Shown here: positions 54,865 to 64,000 of the stretch, one piece after another
Numbering within the stretch: position 1 is the stretch's first letter
Layout: the number at the start of each line of letters is the position of its first letter
Origin: Salvator merianae
Lineage: Eukaryota > Chordata > Lepidosauria > Squamata > Teiidae
Direction of reading: 5' to 3'
Assembly: GCA_003586115.2 (NCBI GenBank)
Contig: QVOM02000021.1
Span: 14,266,185 to 14,330,184 of the forward strand
DNA length: 64,000 nucleotides
Position numbers and translations under genes: made by a program
The notes under the pieces: generated by a model
Seen by the model: only the letters and a program-made list of their open reading frames with translations
Databases searched by the model: none
Told to the model about the DNA's origin: nothing

Positions 54865-56097
54865 CTGAACTGCACTGAGAAGTTTCATGCTTTTCTGATC
54901 CCTCCTAATGAGTTTGGAAATAGTGTTGTGAAGCCTGAACCTTCCTATACTCATGGAGGCTCCCATATTCTTTTTAGAACTTTGACAAATTAAGATTACT
55001 GCCCGCCCCACCCTACTCACACAGTGGTTGTTTTAACTCACACAGTGCATCCTCACAGTAGGCTACTTTTGAACACCAAGCAATTGTATAAGGCAAGCTA
55101 AGAAGGACTTTTTTCCTCCTTAAGAAGAAACACCTTTCTAAGCAGGGGCTCCCTCTTACACCCTCTATCCTTCACTTTCCTCTTGAGGAAGGGCACTGTT
55201 TTGACATGGACAGCCTGGTATGTGTTAAGTGATCTGCTTGAACTGTTGAACTTGAACGGGCTATTTCACTTCTGGTTACTCTCAGCTGGGCCGGATCAGC
55301 TAAGTGTAAGCCAGCGCTGACAAGATAAAACAATTGCAGTGAATAATTCCACAGCAATATTAAAGGCCATGGTAACACTGGTCTCTGCCTATTGGAAATC
55401 TGGTGTCAGCATGTTAAATCTTAAAAAAAACATAACAGAACCTTAAAATTCTGCTTACAAGCTGCTCTGTGAGTGTGAGCATCGCTGTGTTTTCTTTCCT
55501 AAACTTTCTTAATCACCCACAACATTTCAGAATGATGACCTTAGCATAGAGAAGTAGAGAAGGTGACCTTGAGTTTGTTTCAGCTGTTTTTTTCTCATGG
55601 GAATAATTTATTAGGTTTAAGCAAGAAGACACTGCTGTGCCTCCTTCAGACCATTTTGAAAGTAGATTCTAAAGTCTGTTTTCATCTCTGTGACTTTTGC
55701 CACACCCCATAAGGGTAAAGATGCCACTGAGATAACATTTGACCACAGTGGCTACAGTGATGGCCTGATACTGTTGGCTGAATCACAGAGAGCATCCTCA
55801 TTGCTTTGGAGTGAGAGGCGTGTTGCTGGGACAAGTCTCATCTGCACAGCCAAGGCCCCCTGGCATCAAGGGGGATGCTACTACAAGTGGAGCTGCCACC
55901 TGCCAGCAGGGAAAATGTGGACAAAATTGCACACATAAAATGTGGCCGGAGTTCGACCGTGATTCAGGTCTCAGTTTTGGAGTCACTGAGCATATTTTGG
56001 GAAGGGGGTTGGTGCAGCTTGGGAGCCAGAGGAATTTGCCAGCCCCTCTTGTTCCTTGTCATTTGGGAGGGCACCTTAGGCACCCATGCAATGCAGA
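54865..56097. other. Unassigned stretch
   Basis: No gene or named repeat is recognised. Open frames of 82-99 codons near 55690-56110 overlap on both strands without domains. Confidence 0.3.
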
Positions 56098-56180
56098 CAT
56101 AGAATCATAAATGTGGAACTAGAAGGCACCACAGGAATCAACTAGTCCAATCCTTTGCAATACTTGAGAAAACAAAGTGG
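56098..56180 (-). mobile_element. CR1 3' end fragment
   Basis: ATAGAATCATAAATGTGGAA, CTAGAAGGCACCACAGGAAT and CAACTAGTCCAATCC are the reverse of the CR1 3' end, older than the copies at 34, 54 and 60 kb. Confidence 0.65.
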
Positions 56181-58626
56181 TATTGAAGTCAGTTATACTG
56201 GATCCAAGACAAATACCCTCAGAATGTCAGCAATATCAGGCTGATAATATATTTACTTTTGACATTCCCCTCTTCCCAAAACTCAGCTGCTACTAGCGTT
56301 CTCTTAACAACTTTTTTTTCTCTTTTCCTTAAAGGTATGTAGAAAAACACTTATTTCAATTCCAGACTGATAAGAATGCAGCAACCTGAGTTTACTCTTA
56401 AAGGGAACGAACTGGACTAGTAGAAACACGTTGCAGTTCCTCTGTACTGCTTAACAGGAATGGCTTTGTTTAGGCTTCCAGCCAGCCACAGCCTCTTCTA
56501 TGATATTCCATCCCATTTCATTCTCCACACGTAATTCTCTATTTTTCTTTTCCAATCATGACACCGTGATCATTGAGCATGTTCGGTTACCACTGAGTCA
56601 ATCATTTTAGGAGCAATGTTTCTTTTTCCTCCAAGACGATTTATACTCTTTCAGTAGAGATACTGGGTACCAAAGGACCTTTCATTTTAACTGGCATGGG
56701 GGCCATCACTTAAACCAGTCTAATAGACTTTGTACAATCAGAGGCAGGCAGGTAGTAAGACTCAAACAAAAGCAGTGGCCCAGAAGATGGTGCAAAGGTG
56801 GCAAAACAAAGTGTCCCCAAGTCTCATACAAGAACATAGGCAGAAACAGCTTAACCATGCGTTCCAGTTTTATTTGATAAAAGGTCACAAAGTGAACTAT
56901 GCAACACAGAGTATATAGCAGGTGTTCTATTTTCACCTAGTCCTCAACTTGTTCCCATAGCCCAGACTACTGTCACCCTGCTATGGCCTTGAGTTCCTAC
57001 AACACCCAGCAGAATGATATCAACACATACACAAATTAATAACAATGCTGGGGAGAGGCTGCATCTGTATTGAAAACTAACAATGATGGCTGAATGTGAG
57101 AAAGGGACAAAATGGCAGCACAGTGGGCAGATAAACAGGGCTGACACAAAGACTGCCAGGTGTTGTAGAACTTCATTTCCCGCAATTCTTTGGTGTCAGC
57201 CGGTCTGTCTAGGGGCCTTATAAATGGCAGATCAGTAACATACACCGTGACCATAGTTGGACCACCCCTGAGGTACTGTTTTTTACACTGGTCTCATAGG
57301 AAAAGAGCTTCTGCTTCCTGAGGAGAAAAACTGTAGGCAACATGGGCTGCAATACTTTTTCACATTATTTCATTTTTCACATACTCAGCAAGTGATGTTG
57401 ATTACTCCCCCCCCCCCTTTTATACCTACCCTGCTTTCGGGCCACTGGAGCAGCAGTCTAATATCTGAGAATGGTAGCTGGTGGCAGATGTCTGCAAAGG
57501 CTTCAGAGGAGTGATCAAGATCTGTTCAAAGACTCTTTGTGATATTTTCCAACCTTCATTTTGATCCTCAGTTGATCCAAATGTGGTTCAGGGAGATGAG
57601 AGGAAGGCTTCTGATAAGAGTCTTGTCTGCCACTCCTGCACCAAGACAGTCCCAGTCTCCAGGCTCTTGCTGGTATCTGGGAGACAAGTGCCCAAATCAC
57701 CAGTCTGGCATTCAGCTCACTGGTACCCTTGGGCCAATTACTGCTTCCCATCCTAAGCTCATTCAGGCCCTGATCAGATAGGATGTGAAAGCAGTGGTGG
57801 TCTGCAACTGGAGTATCAGGCCCCTCCTAGGCTCCATCATACTGACTCATTACTGCTACATTGTCAGAGTGCACCACCTGGCATTTTACGGCCCTGTGAT
57901 GTGGTTTATGATGCACGTATGGCCAGTTGCTTCAACACTGTGCTGATGCAGGCATCAGACAGACCTCCCATCCAGCACAGGAGGGAGAGAACGCTGACAA
58001 AGCACTTTAGAGAGAGAAGAATGCTGCATTCTTCCATTCTGCCTTCCCAGGCCTCCATGACAGAGGGTGCATGACAGGCATACATGTAGACGTGACCCAT
58101 GCCTGTTATTTGAATAAGACCATTTGATCATGGCCTTAGTTATTCTGTAGACCCATTGGAAAAGAAGTTGACTGTGGCCACACAGCCCAGAGTTCTTTGG
58201 TGAAAAAATAAGCTATTTTTATAAATAAATAAGTTAAAGTCTGCTGGCCACATTTAGCTTTGTTTTTCGTATGTTTCTCTTTATGACTTCAGATCCTTGA
58301 GAGAGTTTGTGCCATAAATCCTACCCCATAACTCAGGATAAATCATGGATTGGACACAATACACAATTTTTGATAGTGTATTTGAAATCCCTATCCAGAA
58401 AGTTTTAGATGGCTTTCCCTCTGGGTAAATCTAATGTCGGCCAGAGATTGGGCTGCAGTCCATGTGTTCAGATAGTTACCAGTATACTTGAGGGAATTAA
58501 AGTAGGAACCAAAGTGTTATGAGGGCTTGCTCCAGGGCAGAGGTAATTACTTCATGATTTTAATTAAAAAAGAATCTGATAATCCCAAAAGGAGATCTAG
58601 GTTTGGCTGGAATTTATATTATCGAA
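56181..58626. other. Unassigned stretch with one possible repeat fragment
   Basis: GTTGTAGAACTTCATTTCCC near 57161, with GCAATTCTTTGGTGTCAG, resembles the CTACAACTCCCATCA-type repeat at 33440. A C-run lies at 57408-57417. No gene is recognised. Confidence 0.3.
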
Positions 58627-58999
58627 GGCTTTTTCTGCATGGAGCTGGTGGACCAGCCCATGGTGTGTACTAAGTCATTCTAGCAACAGGATGGAACAAG
58701 CTAGCAGAGGACCTGTCCCTTACTAGTACGCTTTGTCCACAGAAGATGGAGCTAGGGAGCAGGATATGGCACCAAAATGGCACTGTATCCCGCTGCCTTT
58801 TTGAAATAGTCCATTTTGGCCAGGTACCTGGAAGTGGTGCTGGAAACTCCACTCCTAGGTGCCCAGCTGAAAAAAAGAACAGCTGGAAACTTCAAGGCTG
58901 GGAACTTTCACTCCTGGCCTTTGAAGCTAGGCTTGGAGTGGGGTACTGCTAGCCCAAGGCAGTGCAGTGCAGGATAGCCTGCGCCATGCAGAAACAGCC
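58627..58999. mobile_element. Harbinger-like MITE, GAGCTGG subfamily
   Basis: The ends are GGCTTTTTCTGCATGG and CCATGCAGAAACAGCC, matching at 15 of 16 positions. GAA precedes the left end and TAA follows the right end, a 3-base duplication with one change. The interior has GAGCTGGTGGACCAGCCCAT, GGCACCAAAATGGCACTGTA and CTCCTGGCCTTTGAAGC. No coding capacity. Confidence 0.75.
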
Positions 59000-60282
59000 T
59001 AAATGTCTACATGGTCAAAAATAATTATGTAACCCAAGCAGAAATACAGATAGAAGCACAGTACCTGTCAACACAGAGAGGAAGGCTGTGACTGGCTGTC
59101 CTGTACAATTGCACAGTTGCCTATCAAAGTGCAGGTTGTGAGTGGCAAACTTCAAGGTCCCTCCCATTCTCTCTTCATGGTGTTTTTTTTCCCAATTTAA
59201 TTTGGAGGAAGAAGCCTTCAGACTGAAAAAGAATACTTGAATATCCCAGCAATCTTCAGCATGATTTAGGAAGAGAGGGAGAGGAAGTGGTTATTTGCAG
59301 GATTGCGCGTGAGCAGGAATAATTTGCCTTATGTCCATATTTTTCTGTGCAGTTGAAATCGTTTTTCATAAAATGGAGATTTTTAACTTGCAAACTGGCA
59401 TGCTGTTCTTAACAAGCATTATCCTGACATCACTGTGATGCTGACCCTGAGCTGGACTCTCTGTTGCTCCTGTTAATTTGATTTGTTGTTTAGTGAATAA
59501 TGTCTGTGTTTTGGTTTTATGTCTGTTGCTTTAAGCCTGCAACAGCGACTAAAAACTACAATAGATAAATATGCTGCAAGGTGCTGAGTCTGACTCTTTT
59601 AAATCTTTTCCATATTGCGTCTTACAGATTTGTGTGTCACCCTGTAGAAGAAAAAGTTAATATGTTTCTACATTTGAAAGGAAATATTGCTATTTACAGA
59701 AGATCACGGCTTCCTTTCAGTAGAAATCCTTGGGGGACTTCAGTGTTTATTTCCTTTGATTGTGAACACAAACAGGCAAGCTATAATGACATATTTTAGC
59801 AGTTTATCTTGGATATCTTGGATATATATTATCTGTATTTCCAAAGAATTAGGCAAATTTATGGTGCAGTTTAGAATGCTGGATGGATTGTAGTCTTTGC
59901 AGTTCTGGAAAATATATTAGTTTCATTGAGTTATATTTAAGACTCCAGTTCTGTGAGAAACATGGGCTGCAAATTTCTTATGAAAGCAGCAGAATACTGG
60001 CAGCTAGGCTGTAATCAGTGGAAGAATGGTAAAATGAAACAACTTGATTAGAGTGTAACCAAGCCAACAAAACATGGGGATGTTTTAAGAGATGCTTCTT
60101 TTCCCTACCACTGTAAAAAATAAGTGGTGCCTTTCAGGGCCCACCCTGATTTGCTGAGCTGGCTCTCTAATATGGAAATAGTCACCCCCACACTGCAGAA
60201 GATGAGGCAAGAACGTAGTGAGGACTTGTCAGTGGTTGCTCCATTTCACAAATTCTCTTTGCAGAGAAGCTCTAATTTTGTA
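59000..60282. other. Unassigned stretch
   Basis: No gene is recognised. A 72-codon frame at 59581-59799 follows an acceptor-like ATTGCGTCTTACAG but lacks a standard donor. Confidence 0.25.
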
Positions 60283-60738
60283 CCAGATCTGTACAAGTTC
60301 AGAGAAGGGCGACCAAAATGGTGAGTGGTCTGCAAACCATGTCCTACGAGGAACGGTTAAAGGACCTAGGAATGTTTAGCCTGCAGAAGAGAAGACTGAG
60401 AGGAGACATGATAGCTGTTTTCAAGTATCTGAAGGGCTGTCACAGTGCAGAAGGATTGGCCCTATTCTCAGTTGCGCAAGAAGGAAGGACTAGAAACAAT
60501 GGGATGAAAATTCAAGGGAGTAGATACAGGCTAGATATTAGGAAAAACTTCCTGACCGTAAGGGCAATCAGTCACTGGAACAGGTTGCCACAGGAGGTAG
60601 TGAGCTCTCCTTCGCTGGAGATCTTCAAGGAAAAGCTGGACAGATATCTGTCTGGGATGCTTTAGTGAATCCTGCATTGAGCAGGGGGTTGGACTCGATG
60701 ACCCTGGAGGTCCCTTCCAACTCTATGATTCTATGATT
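60283..60738 (+). mobile_element. CR1 3' part with intact ORF2 C-terminus
   Basis: A 115-codon plus-strand frame (60318-60665) contains YEERLKDLGMFSLQKRRLRG, DMIAVFKYLKG, NGMKIQGSRYRLDIRKNF and VRAISHWNRLPQEV, the end of the CR1 ORF2 reverse transcriptase protein after its polymerase domain. The catalytic region is missing because of 5' truncation. The untranslated end has GGTTGGACTCGATGACCCTG and the ATTCTATG tail. The lack of stops and its match to the 34 and 54 kb copies point to a young insertion. Confidence 0.92.
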
Positions 60739-61399
60739 CCTCTCGGCCTAGGTATCAGTTGAGGATCTTCTGCTTCTCAAAAGCACAAAAGATTGTAATA
60801 TAATAGATGATTCGTAAGCTTGTATAGAAATAGTAGACGTATTTATTTTTCTGTTGAACATTACACTGCATTTTTTAAATGTAAATTTATTCTTTGAGGT
60901 TTTCCTCCCTGGTGCCTTTTGGGAGGGTGCAGCAACTTGGAAAGGCAATTATGACATCTTCATCATCATTATTATTATCACCACCATGACTGGTTTGGCA
61001 CTCTGACACTCAGATCCTTCCCAAGGAACTAAGATAATAAGAGGTTTCCATGTAGAATGTGTTCTGTTTCCAGTAGTGTTGCCTTTCAGCTGATGGATAA
61101 TGCATTTAACTGGTTACATGGGATCTCTCATAGCACCTGCTCTGATCTCAAAGATTTAAAAGAATTCCTTAAATGATTTCTTTTTCACTTAAAAAAAGGT
61201 GGCAAAGGCTTTCACATGTTGGCGGATCTTGCCTTCAAATTTGGCAAGAGGAATGCTCTTGTAGTGTGGTGAGAAGAAGGCTATGGTCATAGCACTCTTC
61301 TCAAAGTGACCGCTTGCTGTTTGCCCACCTACTGTCATTTCTGGCTGTGATGTTTCCAGTTGGGGATTTTTTTGGAGCACAGTAAGTGTCCCTGAAAGT
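60739..61399. other. Unassigned stretch
   Basis: A short ATCATTATTATTATCACC tract lies near 60964. No gene is recognised. Confidence 0.35.
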
Positions 61400-61545
61400 T
61401 GACCATTTCCTGTGTTCCTGAAGATAGGGCCATCTTATCCAGCCTGAAGAAAGCTGACTAGGCAAGTCTGCATAAGTGTGGCAGTGCAGAAGTAAGTACT
61501 GTGAGAACACTTACTCCTTTTATCCCTTTACAGATCCCTAATGAG
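61400..61545. repeat. Dispersed repeat shared with 46385-46560, copy 2
   Basis: ATAGGGCCATCTTATCCAGC, then GCAGTGCAGAAGTAAGTAC and TGTGAGAACACTTACTCC, keep order with the copy at 46 kb. Confidence 0.5.
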
Positions 61546-61719
61546 TGCTTATACCAGGATGTGCACTGGTCTTGTGGTCCCTGTGCTCCTTCAGCACACC
61601 ATGAGGATGCAGCACTGTGTGGATTCTGCACCTTCAAGGCACACTTACAGTGCCATGCAGACAACAGCCATGGATAAAGTGAGCAGGAGCCCTGCATCCC
61701 AGTGCTCGTAAATCCATAG

Positions 61720-61988
61720 TAGAGATGCACATGAACTTAAATTGGCTGTTTGGTTTGAATTCAAACTCTTGTTTTGATCAGGCAGGGTGTTTGGTTTGAA
61801 TGCAAACCTTACAAACACCTTCAAACTTCAGGGTGTGTTTGCTAGATTTGTTTGAATACCCCTTTGTTCAGTTTGAATTCAAACTCTATTTTCAAACGGG
61901 CGGGGTGCTTGGTTTGAACTCAGACCTTTTGAACACCCCCTGTTTGATTCAAACATGCTTGAACTCAAACCAGTTTGACACATCTCTG
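61720..61988. mobile_element. hAT-like MITE with TTTGAA-rich interior
   Basis: The ends TAGAGATGCACATGAAC and GTTTGACACATCTCTG form an imperfect inverted repeat of the CAGAGATGTG type. The flanks ATCCATAG (61712-61719) and ATCCAAAG (61989-61996) match at 7 of 8 positions, the hAT target length. The interior is built from repeated GGTTTGAATTCAAAC-like palindromes (61752, 61794, 61876, 61911). Confidence 0.7.
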
Positions 61989-61996
61989 ATCCAAAG

Positions 61997-62715
61997 TACA
62001 CTAAATGAAGGTCTGTGTAAACAAGGTTTCACTGTATTGAAAATGAAGGTCATTGGTGGGGAATTTAAGACTCAATATTGGAATTACATCTTGGACATGG
62101 TACATGGTTAAATCGTGATTTGGGCTAAATGTTTATCTACTCTTTGTTATATTCACGTGATTTCCTGAAGAAGTTAGAAGAAGGCAGCCTGTTTTTTTTT
62201 ACCAGTAAATGTCTTATAAAATATTGCAAGATATGTGGAAGTGACCAGCCATTTCTACTAGAAAAGAAATTGTGCAAAAATCAAAAATAGGAAGGACTCT
62301 AGAACATTATATGGGCCCAAGCAGGGTTGGTGTTTTTTTGGGAAATATTACAGGATCTCTGTTGAGACATCACAATTCTTAATCAGGGATGTGCTTTCAT
62401 TCCCCCTCACTCCTTCTCTTCCACTTTGCGTAACTAATTGACGGAGTGGGATATTTCCATGCCATGCCTTGCAAGCTTGTTTCAGACACAGTTTCAAGTT
62501 ACAGTTCAAGGTAATACAATGCCTATTGCTGAGCTCCCTAGAACTGCAGGCAAATCAGATGCTAGAGGAACTGAATAGTGAAGTAGAAAATGGTCCAGTG
62601 GGATGAGTGGATTTAGGGGAAGAGTTGATTTAAAGTAGCAGGGTGGTAAAGAAGCTGCCAAGAAATCTGAAAAAATAGGAAGATGGTAGATTGATTGGAA
62701 AAGTTTGTTCTGTTA
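61997..62715. other. Unassigned stretch
   Basis: No gene or named repeat is recognised. Confidence 0.3.
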
Positions 62716-62761
62716 GATTGGCACCAGACTAGTATTTAGATTGGCACCAGACTAGTATTTA
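62716..62761 (+). repeat. Perfect 23-base tandem duplication
   Basis: GATTGGCACCAGACTAGTAT plus TTA is present twice in tandem without a mismatch, so the duplication is recent or is an assembly artefact. Confidence 0.95.
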
Positions 62762-63389
62762 ATGGTACCTGTATTTGAATTTCCACTGGGTGCCCTTGGG
62801 TTTAGGCTATCCCACAGTTTTTTGTGATGATAAAATGGTGAGAGAAGAAAAATGTATCTTATGTTGAGTGCTTTGGAAGAAAGGCAGGATATAAGTCCAA
62901 TAGAATAGCAGAGAGCAGCTTGGATTAAAATGATTTGTTTTGCGTATTTGTTGCTGAATTGACTCTGTATATTTTTATAATATATAAATTGTTACTCAGC
63001 TTGTATACTTTTTCCTTAAAAAGATTCTTGGACTCTATTGTCATTTTGCTAGTCCTCATTATGGACCTCCATGCCATTGTGTGCTTCAAATTACAATTTT
63101 AGGTTTTTAGCAATTATGTGCTCATTCTCCTAATTCAGCTTGGTAGAATGTGACAGTTTACACATTGCTTCCCTGCAAAAGAAAAAACCCAATTTGTATT
63201 AAATCTGCATATGTTTAATTTTTAACAGTGACTATAGTTTGCAAAGAAATAGATCTCATTGTAGTGAAAAGCTGTGAGCGGCTGAAGAATCCAAGTGAAA
63301 ATTGTTGAAGCCTTTCCAGCTCTCATTTCTGATTTATTTCAGCCTTTGAATTGTATTTGGCCTAAAGAGTCCCTCTTTAGCTGTATCAA
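62762..63389. other. Unassigned stretch
   Basis: CTTGGGTTTAGGCTATCCC with TTGAGTGCTTTGGAAGAAAG and ATATAAGTCCAATAGAAT (62800-62905) looks like a SINE or LINE 3' end on the plus strand. No gene is recognised. Confidence 0.3.
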
Positions 63390-63590
63390 GAAGACCAGCA
63401 AAAGGGCTGCCTCTGCAGTGGCAGTCTGCAGCCCCAACCAGTGGGGCAGGAAAAACCCGTTTACATGACCAGTGTCTACTTCCAGTGAGAGGCAGAGGAT
63501 CGAACTGGCGACCCTCTGCTTTCCAGGTAGTTTGTTCTGTCACTGAGCTATAGCTACTCCTTAAAGGCGGGGGCACCTAGGAGCATCCAT
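63390..63590 (-). mobile_element. tRNA-derived SINE
   Basis: Read on the minus strand, AGCTATAGCTCAGTGACAGA (A box) is followed by GTCGCCAGTTCGATCCTCTG (B box). The SINE body then follows, down to GGGGCTGCAGACTGCC. As with the other SINEs there is no tRNA fold. Confidence 0.65.
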
Positions 63591-63776
63591 TTTACTCTGT
63601 GTAGATGCCCCCTGCCACTGTCACCACTACATTTCAAAGTACAATGACGTATACAGTAGAATAATTGGCTACTCCACTCCTGTATACTGGTTTGTGAAAG
63701 CTCTTTTGTTAAAATTCAGTGAGTTTTTACAATTTAATCTTTCATATATTTTCTTTCCTTTTTTTGACCAGATTTT

Positions 63777-63796
63777 GGGGGGGGGGGGCGGGGGAG
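63777..63796 (+). repeat. G-run with possible quadruplex
   Basis: An uninterrupted run of 12 G followed by CGGGGGAGG. Such runs can form G-quadruplexes and are prone to length errors in sequencing. Confidence 0.9.
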
Positions 63797-63809
63797 GAGC
63801 TTGTGTCTC

Positions 63810-63905
63810 CCAAGATACTGCTGGGATTCTTATGTAATTCCTGACCATTGACCGTGCTGGCTGGGGCTGATGGGAGCTGGTGTGAAATAACATCTGGAAC
63901 AATTG
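63810..63905. mobile_element. Fragment of the CTACAACTCCCATCA-type repeat, reversed
   Basis: CTGGGATTCTTATGTAATTC, CTGACCATTGACCGTGCTGG and GGGGCTGATGGGAGCTGG are the reverse of the repeat seen at 33440-33565. Confidence 0.55.
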
Positions 63906-64000
63906 GTTCCCATCTTGGCCTAGAGCAAGGCATTCTTATACTCCCCAAAGACTTTTGCTTTTAAATCCTCCGGATGATTCTAGAATGGACAATGTTGTTG

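Noticed and set aside
59581..59799. An internal coding exon after ATTGCGTCTTACAG
   Set aside because: The frame would end at a CAG|GCAAGC donor, which is rare, and the translated residues resemble no known protein.

Overview
This 64 kb window reads as intergenic or intronic DNA of a squamate reptile, most likely a lizard. It is AT-rich and I found no long intact host reading frame. The evidence for the host is the repeat mixture: CR1 retrotransposons with the ATTCTATG tail, L2-like LINE ends with the FWNSLPSDIR-type C-terminus, a CR1/L3-like LINE whose copies end in TTCTTATG, an L1 fragment, Sauria-type and other tRNA-derived SINEs, and several families of short non-autonomous DNA transposons. 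The exact species cannot be told from this.

Layout. Positions 1-6 kb hold three GC-rich palindromic hAT-like MITEs among unassigned DNA. 6-14 kb holds an L1 fragment (minus), an L2 fragment, a possible minus-strand pseudogene near 11.2 kb and a SINE. Around 14.8-15.3 kb lies the best candidate for host coding sequence: a first coding exon on the plus strand with three upstream short reading frames and a splice donor. 16-25 kb is dense in repeats: MITEs, two reversed CR1-like ends, an element with CCAAT and GC boxes, L2 pieces, and a 1.8 kb decayed CR1-like LINE with recognisable reverse transcriptase motifs. 26-40 kb holds more MITEs, a Tigger/pogo transposase remnant, a nested CR1-in-L2, a SINE nested in a MITE, and an 80-base perfect hairpin. 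At 40.7 kb there is a strong candidate recursive splice site on the same strand as the 15 kb exon. 41-42.8 kb is a C/T-rich block of unusual composition. 43-64 kb continues with MITEs, L2 and CR1 ends (one with a 116-codon open frame), SINEs and a further hAT-like MITE.

How it fits together. The simplest reading is that the plus-strand exon at 15 kb begins a transcript of a large gene, and that most of the window downstream is its first long intron, which would explain the recursive splice signal. That is inference, because I could not identify the gene. Almost everything else is mobile DNA of different ages. The near-identical CR1 ends at 34, 54 and 60 kb and the hAT-like copies with perfect 8-base target duplications look youngest; the L1, L2 and Tigger pieces look oldest.
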